The notes under the pieces were generated by a model that made no database searches, was not told where the DNA came from, and worked only from the letters and a program-made list of their open reading frames with translations. DNA of 64,000 nt from Aselliscus stoliczkanus (lineage: Eukaryota; Chordata; Mammalia; Chiroptera; Hipposideridae), in contig CM066736.1 in NCBI GenBank assembly GCA_033961575.1, forward strand, positions 83,600,852-83,664,851. Direction: 5' to 3'. Every line of letters starts with the position of its first letter. Position 1 is the first letter of the stretch. A program made the position numbers and the translations under genes. Shown here in pieces: positions 59,548 through 64,000 of this stretch.

Positions 59548-59885
59548 TAGTTATTCACATTTAAAAACTTTAATTCTTGGTCCTTTGCCTTGGTTTGCCC
59601 CTCAACAAAAATCACTTTTTAGGGAGAAGTGTATTTTATTTTGTGACAAAAGTACTTTGTCCTTTGGCTGTATGTTTTGAGGAAATTTCATTGACCTAAG
59701 CACTTTTCAATCAGGCACTTTCTTTTTTACGTGTATACTGAGCACTATCTTTATTTTCATAAGAATGACCTGTCCTCACATGTGTTTAATTGCGTTATGA
59801 TTTTTAGTTGTGGCGCATGTGAATGTGAAAAGCAGAGCAAAATATGTAACAGCCTTTTTTTGTGGTTTGTATTTTTCATGTGCAG
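59548..59885 (+). other. Intron end before the exon at 59886
   Basis: Unassigned. It closes with a T-rich tract and TTTTTCATGTGCAG acceptor. Confidence 0.7.
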
Positions 59886-59980
59886 CCTTCAAGCAAAATA
59901 AAGTTACCCGAGGAGAATTTCTTCAATGTTCCTGCTTTCTTGACTGTTTCAGGACAACTTCACCTAGAAGTGATGTCAGG
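59886..59980 (+). CDS. NARS2: NARS2 exon (class II catalytic core)
   Basis: This 95-bp exon starts in phase 0 directly after the exon ending at 9397. It encodes 31 residues plus two bases of a Gly codon: [20 protein letters not shown] then [11 protein letters not shown]. The '[19 protein letters not shown]' block is a signature of asparaginyl-tRNA synthetases. It lies in the active-site loop and helix between motifs 1 and 2. The acceptor is TGTGCAG. The donor must be GTACAA (from 59981), because the next residues of the family need the phase left by AGG|GT. This donor is weaker than those of the other exons. The next exon, carrying motif 2, is not found before 64000. Confidence 0.95.
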
Positions 59981-61450
59981 GTACAAAATTTTCTTCTCTC
60001 TTTTGCTTTAATGGACTGCTGATTATGGGGGGGAGGGGGGGAGAGTGAAATAATGCTCCCTTTCCCAATGTTAAAAGCTAAAAATTGAAATTGGTGTAGT
60101 CTACTTGAATTCACTATCCAAGTTTCCTCCTAAAAAAAAAATTATATTAGTCAGACTTTTGTTTTTAGTGAGATATGTGACACTGGAAAAATGAAATTGT
60201 GATGTTTTTCATTTTACTAATCTTTTTTTGCTTTAATCACAAAATATATAATCGAAATTTTAGTAGAATTAATCATATTTATGAAAACAAAGGTAGTTCA
60301 TACCTGAACTGGTGTTAGCCCAGTTCATTAAAAAAAAGAAAGGTACCTGAAACAGAATGAAGAAAAATACTGTTAAATAATCGGTTTACATAAAGAAAAT
60401 TAACCCCAGAGCCATAATGAGAGACATAAAGGATATATGGAAATTCTTTGTCATTTTTTTTACGAATTTTTGTACATCTGAATTAATTGGCAAATTAGAA
60501 AGTGTTAGAAGTCAGATGGCATTAATTCTAGCCATTTTCAGCCTCTGGAAAGTCACTATATTACACTCAGCCTGACTTTCCTTTTCTTTAACACAGGGAA
60601 TTGGACAGGAAGATCTCTAAAGTCCTGCCTAAATCTTACATTCTGTAATTCTGTGGGTAATCCCTTAATCCTGATTCAAGTACTGAGTCTCCTTTACATA
60701 TCTTTGTTTTCTTATCTAGAGATTGAGACAAAAATGTCTTCGAGAAATGGTTCCAGTGAAAAAAGGGAATCTTTGTGTGTTCCCCTTTGTTTTTATAATG
60801 CACAGGTGGGAAAACTCAGAGGAAATAGAATAGTGTTCATGTTTATTTTTTAACACATTGTAAGCGGGCATTTGAGTGATATGACGAGTTTACTCATTTC
60901 CCACAAACAATATGTTAATGTACTTTCCTAGCAGGATGGAAAGTGAGTGGTGGAATAAAGATGGTCTTGGAGTTTGGGTAAAATGGTGGAGTAGGTGTTT
61001 ACAATTGGCTATATAGCATATTATGTTAATTTTAAAGAAACTGAATAAAGGATATATGGAAATCCTTTGTCATTTTTTATGAATTTTTGTACATCTGAAT
61101 TTCAAAATAAAAACTTAAAAAATGATCATTGATAAAAAAAGATGCTCTTGAGAATAACATATACTTAGATTCTTTTCGGATTTATCTTTGAGACAGAGAG
61201 GTGTTATTTGATAATTCCAATAACCACATAATTTTGCAATATTATCAGAACACTCTGCAGAAAAACTGTCATCCTAATAGTCCTGTGAGATTGTAGAATT
61301 TGAAGAGCTGTAATTTGGGAAAGGCCATGTCAGACATGTCATGGAAAATTCATTATGTCTGTCAAAGTGTAATTTTATTTAATTTTTTATTTTTAATGTT
61401 TTATTTTTGATCATCCTTCCCCACCTCCCACCCCTTTGTCAACCTGTCAA
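59981..61450 (+). other. Intron after the exon at 59886
   Basis: A segment of about 55 bp at 60428-60485 is repeated at 61047-61100. A MIR-like patch lies near 60530-60610, with low certainty. The remainder is unassigned. Confidence 0.5.
60428..61100 (+). repeat. Direct repeat pair, about 55 bp, 0.6 kb apart
   Basis: 'AAAGGATATATGGAAATTCT' at 60428 and 'AAAGGATATATGGAAATCCT' at 61047 continue together through 'TGAATTTTTGTACATCTGAATT' with one small indel. The second copy leads into 'TCAAAATAAAAACTTAAAAA', which looks like a retroelement 3' end. Confidence 0.85.
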
Positions 61451-61467
61451 CCATCAGCTTGTTCTTT

Positions 61468-62189
61468 TTAAAATTTTATTGGGGAACAGCCATGGTCATT
61501 GGTTACACATTGCTTTCATGCTGCAGTGGCATAGAGGACTCATTTTGTTTGTTTTGTTTTGTTTTTGTTTATTTTGTTATTTTGTTAAAGATTTTATTGG
61601 GGAATTCGGGGAGGGGAATAGTGTTGGGGAATTGGGGCTGGGGACCAGCCAAGTTGTTGTTCTTCAGCCTTTGTTGTGGAGGGCGCCAGTCCCCACCTGG
61701 TTTCCCTTAGGCAGCTCGTGGCCTCTAAGATCAAGATGCTCTGTTCAATCTTAGTTGTGGGTTGGCGTAGCCACCATCCCATGTGGGAGTCCAACCAGCA
61801 GCCTTGTTGTTAAGAGCGCACGCTCTATCTACTGCGCCATCCGGACCGCAGGTCAGCTCAAGGTGCCGAGTTCAGTCTTAGTTGCGGATGGGCATAGCCC
61901 ACCATCGAACAGGCAATCTGGTTACATCAGCTGAGCCATCCTCCCACCTGTTGGCAGCTCAGCGACAGCTCAGCTTGGACACAGTGTCACTGGCCCATGT
62001 GGGAATCAAACCGACAGTCCTATTGCTCAGAACTCACACTCTTAAACCAACTCAATCAACTGAGCCACTGGGCTGGCCCAGTTGACTCTTTTAAGGAGGG
62101 CGCAGCTCACAGTGGCCCATGCGGGGATCAAACCGGAAACCCTGGTGTTACCAGCACGATGCTCTAACCAGCTGATCTGACTGGTCACC
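61468..62189 (-). mobile_element. Polymeric SINE with three tRNA-like modules
   Basis: Read on the minus strand it has three modules. First, from 62189, an Ile-tRNA-like head ('CAGATCAGCTGGTTAGAGC', 'CCGGTTTGATCCCC'). Second, near 62078, a type B SINE head and body ('GGCCAGCCCAGTGGCTCAGT', 'AACAGGTGGGAGGATGGC'). Third, near 61850, another head ('GGTCCGGATGGCGCAGTAGA', 'CTGGTTGGACTCCC'). It ends with the tail shared with the composite SINEs ('CCCAATTCCCCAACACTATT', 'CCCCAATAAAATCTTTAAC'). A short extra tail-like piece lies at 61468-61545. A perfect 17-bp duplication CCATCAGCTTGTTCTTT at 61451-61467 and 62190-62206 shows that the whole unit inserted in one event. Confidence 0.9.
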
Positions 62190-62775
62190 CCATCAGCTTG
62201 TTCTTTATATCTATCGATCTGTTTCTGTTTTGTTTATTCATTTGTTTCTATTTTTAAGATTCCACATATAAGTGAAATCATACTGTATTTGTCTTTCTCT
62301 GACTTATTTCATTTAGCATGATATCATCTAGGTCCATCCATGTTGTCACATGTGGCAAGATTTCAGTTTTTCTTTTATTGCTGAGTAATATTCCTGTGTG
62401 TGTGCATGCGCACTCTTATGCATATATACCACCTCTTCTTTATCCATTCAGCTATCAACGGGCACCTTTGGTTATTTCCATATCTTGGCTATTACCAGTA
62501 ATGCTGCAGTGAACGTAGGGATGCAAATATCTTTTCGAATTAGTGTTTTTGTTTTCTTTGGATAAATATTTAAAAGTGTAATTGCTGCATCATATGGCAG
62601 CTTTGTTTTTAATTGTTGAGGAATCTCCATACTGTTTTGAGTAGCGGCTGCACTAATTTATAATCCCACCAACAGTGTACAAGGGTTCCCTTTTCTCCAC
62701 ATTCTCACCAGAACTTGTTATTTGTTATTTATTGATGATAGCCATTCTGACAGGTGTGAGGTGATATCTCATTGT

Positions 62776-62895
62776 TTGTTGTTTTTTGTGTTTTTTTTGA
62801 GGAGGGCCGTGTCACTGGCCCTCATATGTGGGACCCGAACCAGGGCCGCTGGCTTCCCAAGCCAGCGCTTAATCACCCCGCCACTCGGCCGGCCC
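62776..62895 (-). mobile_element. Short tRNA-derived SINE (type A)
   Basis: An antisense copy in antisense L1, with duplication TCTCATTGT at 62767-62775 and 62896-62904. Confidence 0.92.
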
Positions 62896-63076
62896 TCTCA
62901 TTGTGGTTTTGATGAGAAATGCCTGATGGTTAGTGATGTTGAGCATCTTTTCTTAGGTCTGTTGGGTATCTATATGTCCTCTTTGGAGAAATGTCTGTTC
63001 AGACCCTCTGCCCATTTTTTAATTGGATTATTGGGGGTGGGGGGGGTTTGGTCTTAAGTTGTATGAGCTCCTTATA

Positions 63077-63315
63077 CAGAGGGTGCCAAAAACATGTATA
63101 CACATTTTAAGAAAGGAAAACTGTATTAAAATTGTAATACTTGATATATACCAATAACAATAGATGAATACAAGTCAAGTTTGACTTCTGCGATTACAAG
63201 AGGTGCTCAAAGTGGTTACCATCAGCATCTACACACTTCTGATTATGGTGAACTACTGCTTGAGCAATGTTGGCCAAAGAGTCCACTTGTATACATTTTT
63301 TTGCCCCCCCCCCAG
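63077..63315 (+). mobile_element. Mariner-derived MITE, copy 2 (239 bp)
   Basis: It starts 'CAGAGGGTGCCAAAAACATG' and ends, reversed, with 'CTGGGGGGGGGCAAAAAAAT'. TA lies on both sides (63075-63076, 63316-63317), and the L1 reads through once it is removed. The reverse strand keeps the same transposase remnant as copy 1. Confidence 0.92.
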
Positions 63316-63497
63316 TATATTTTAGATATTAACCCTTGCCAGATATTTCATTTGCGAATATCTTCCCCTATTTAGTAGGTTGTCTTTTGTTGATGGTTTA
63401 CTTCGCTGTGCAAAACTTTGTAGTTGGTGTAGTCCCATTTGTCTATTTCTTCTTTTGTTGCCCTTGCCTGAGGAAAGATATCTAAAAAGATATTGCT

Positions 63498-63640
63498 GGG
63501 CCATCCGAGTAGCTCAGTGGTTAAGAGCTGGCTTGGGATGCCAGCAGCCCGGGTTTGGATCCCACATGTGAGGCCCAGTGACACTGCCCTCTTAAAAAAA
63601 AAAATAAAAAAAAATAAAAATAAAGATAATAAAAAGGTTA
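63498..63640 (+). mobile_element. Short tRNA-derived SINE (type A)
   Basis: A sense copy with head GGGCCATCCGAGTAGCTCAG and a long A-rich tail (63594-63636). It is opposite in orientation to its host L1. No clear duplication is seen, because the right side runs into a minisatellite. Confidence 0.88.
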
Positions 63641-63645
63641 CTTTT

Positions 63646-63767
63646 TATTGTTACTGCCTGTTACTTGTTTATTGTTTATTGTTACTTGTTTATTTTTATT
63701 GTTACTGCCTGTTACTTGTTTATTGTTTATTGTTACTTGTTTATTGTTACTGCCTTGTTACTGCCTG
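63646..63767 (+). repeat. Minisatellite, unit about 51 bp
   Basis: 'GTTACTGCCTGTTACTTGTT' occurs at 63650 and 63701, with shortened copies at 63746 and 63757. The sub-unit 'TTACTTGTTTATTG' recurs throughout. It sits at the right edge of the SINE at 63498, and L1 resumes after it. Confidence 0.88.
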
Positions 63768-64000
63768 TGTTTTCTTCTACGAGTTTTATAGTTTCAGTTC
63801 TTCTATGTAAGTCCTTAATCAATTCTGAGTTTATTTTTATATATGGTATAAGAAAGTGTTCCAGTTTCATATTTTTTCATGTATCTGGCCACTTTTCTCA
63901 GCACCACTTTTTGAAGAGCCTATCTTTTTACTCCATTGTATGTCCTTGCCTCCTTAGTCATAGATTAATTGGCCATTAATTGATCAGTTCTTATGCCTGT

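Larger units (their letters stand above)
62207..64000 (-). mobile_element. Antisense L1 (ORF2 C-terminal half), continues past window
   Basis: Antisense L1 wording runs from the ORF2 C-terminus ('aggtccatccatgttgtcac', 'cataatcccaccaacagtg') toward the reverse transcriptase ('ggtataagaaagtgttccag'). The part left of the polymeric SINE (from about 61400) belongs to it as well. Two SINEs and a mariner MITE interrupt it. Frames are broken. Confidence 0.85.

Overview
This is an intragenic window from a placental mammal. Five exons on the + strand encode an uninterrupted stretch of NARS2, the mitochondrial asparaginyl-tRNA synthetase. The exons are 1-76 (5' end outside the window), 458-578, 3408-3548, 9317-9397 and 59886-59980. 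Their reading phases join without a gap and every internal boundary has AG/GT signals. The last intron in view, 9398-59885, is about 50.5 kb. Motif 2, motif 3 and the rest of the catalytic domain must lie beyond 64000. I see no second protein-coding host gene and no functional RNA gene.

The host is inferred from repeats. The window carries many tRNA-derived SINEs whose heads begin GGCCGGCCGAGTGG, in short, long-composite and polymeric forms. I associate this type with horseshoe and leaf-nosed bats (Rhin-type SINEs). That assignment is recalled family knowledge plus inference, not a database result. Short mariner-derived MITEs with TA duplications fit a bat genome.

Layout. 1-9397: four exons, two composite SINEs, a MER5-like hAT relic, a MIR, a GTGA microsatellite and old L1 pieces. 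10.1-24.6 kb: a nest of retroelements. A near-full-length antisense L1 is interrupted by a second antisense L1-like element that lacks most of ORF2, by short SINEs, and by a young + strand element at 16805-19610. The young element has a monomer-bearing 5' UTR, an intact 289-codon ORF1, no ORF2, an L1-type 3' end and a perfect 17-bp target duplication, so it is HAL1-like ('half-L1'). 24.8-29.3 kb: a SINE, a Tigger-like MITE, a mariner MITE and old L1/L2. 29.3-32.7 kb: unassigned sequence and three composite SINEs in one orientation, one of them carrying a repair scar copied from 0.4 kb away. 33-49.5 kb: L2, an MLT1-type LTR, a gammaretrovirus-like solo LTR, compound microsatellites and antisense L1 relics. 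49.6-50.9 kb: a young 5'-truncated L1. 51-59.5 kb: a local tandem duplication, MIR, L1 relics and two SINEs. 59.9-64 kb: the last NARS2 exon, a polymeric three-tRNA SINE, and an antisense L1 holding a second mariner MITE.

The elements are functionally linked. SINEs, the HAL1-like element and the truncated L1 all end in A-rich tails with L1-type target duplications, which fits one L1 reverse transcriptase acting in trans. The only host function in the window is NARS2, which charges mitochondrial tRNA-Asn.
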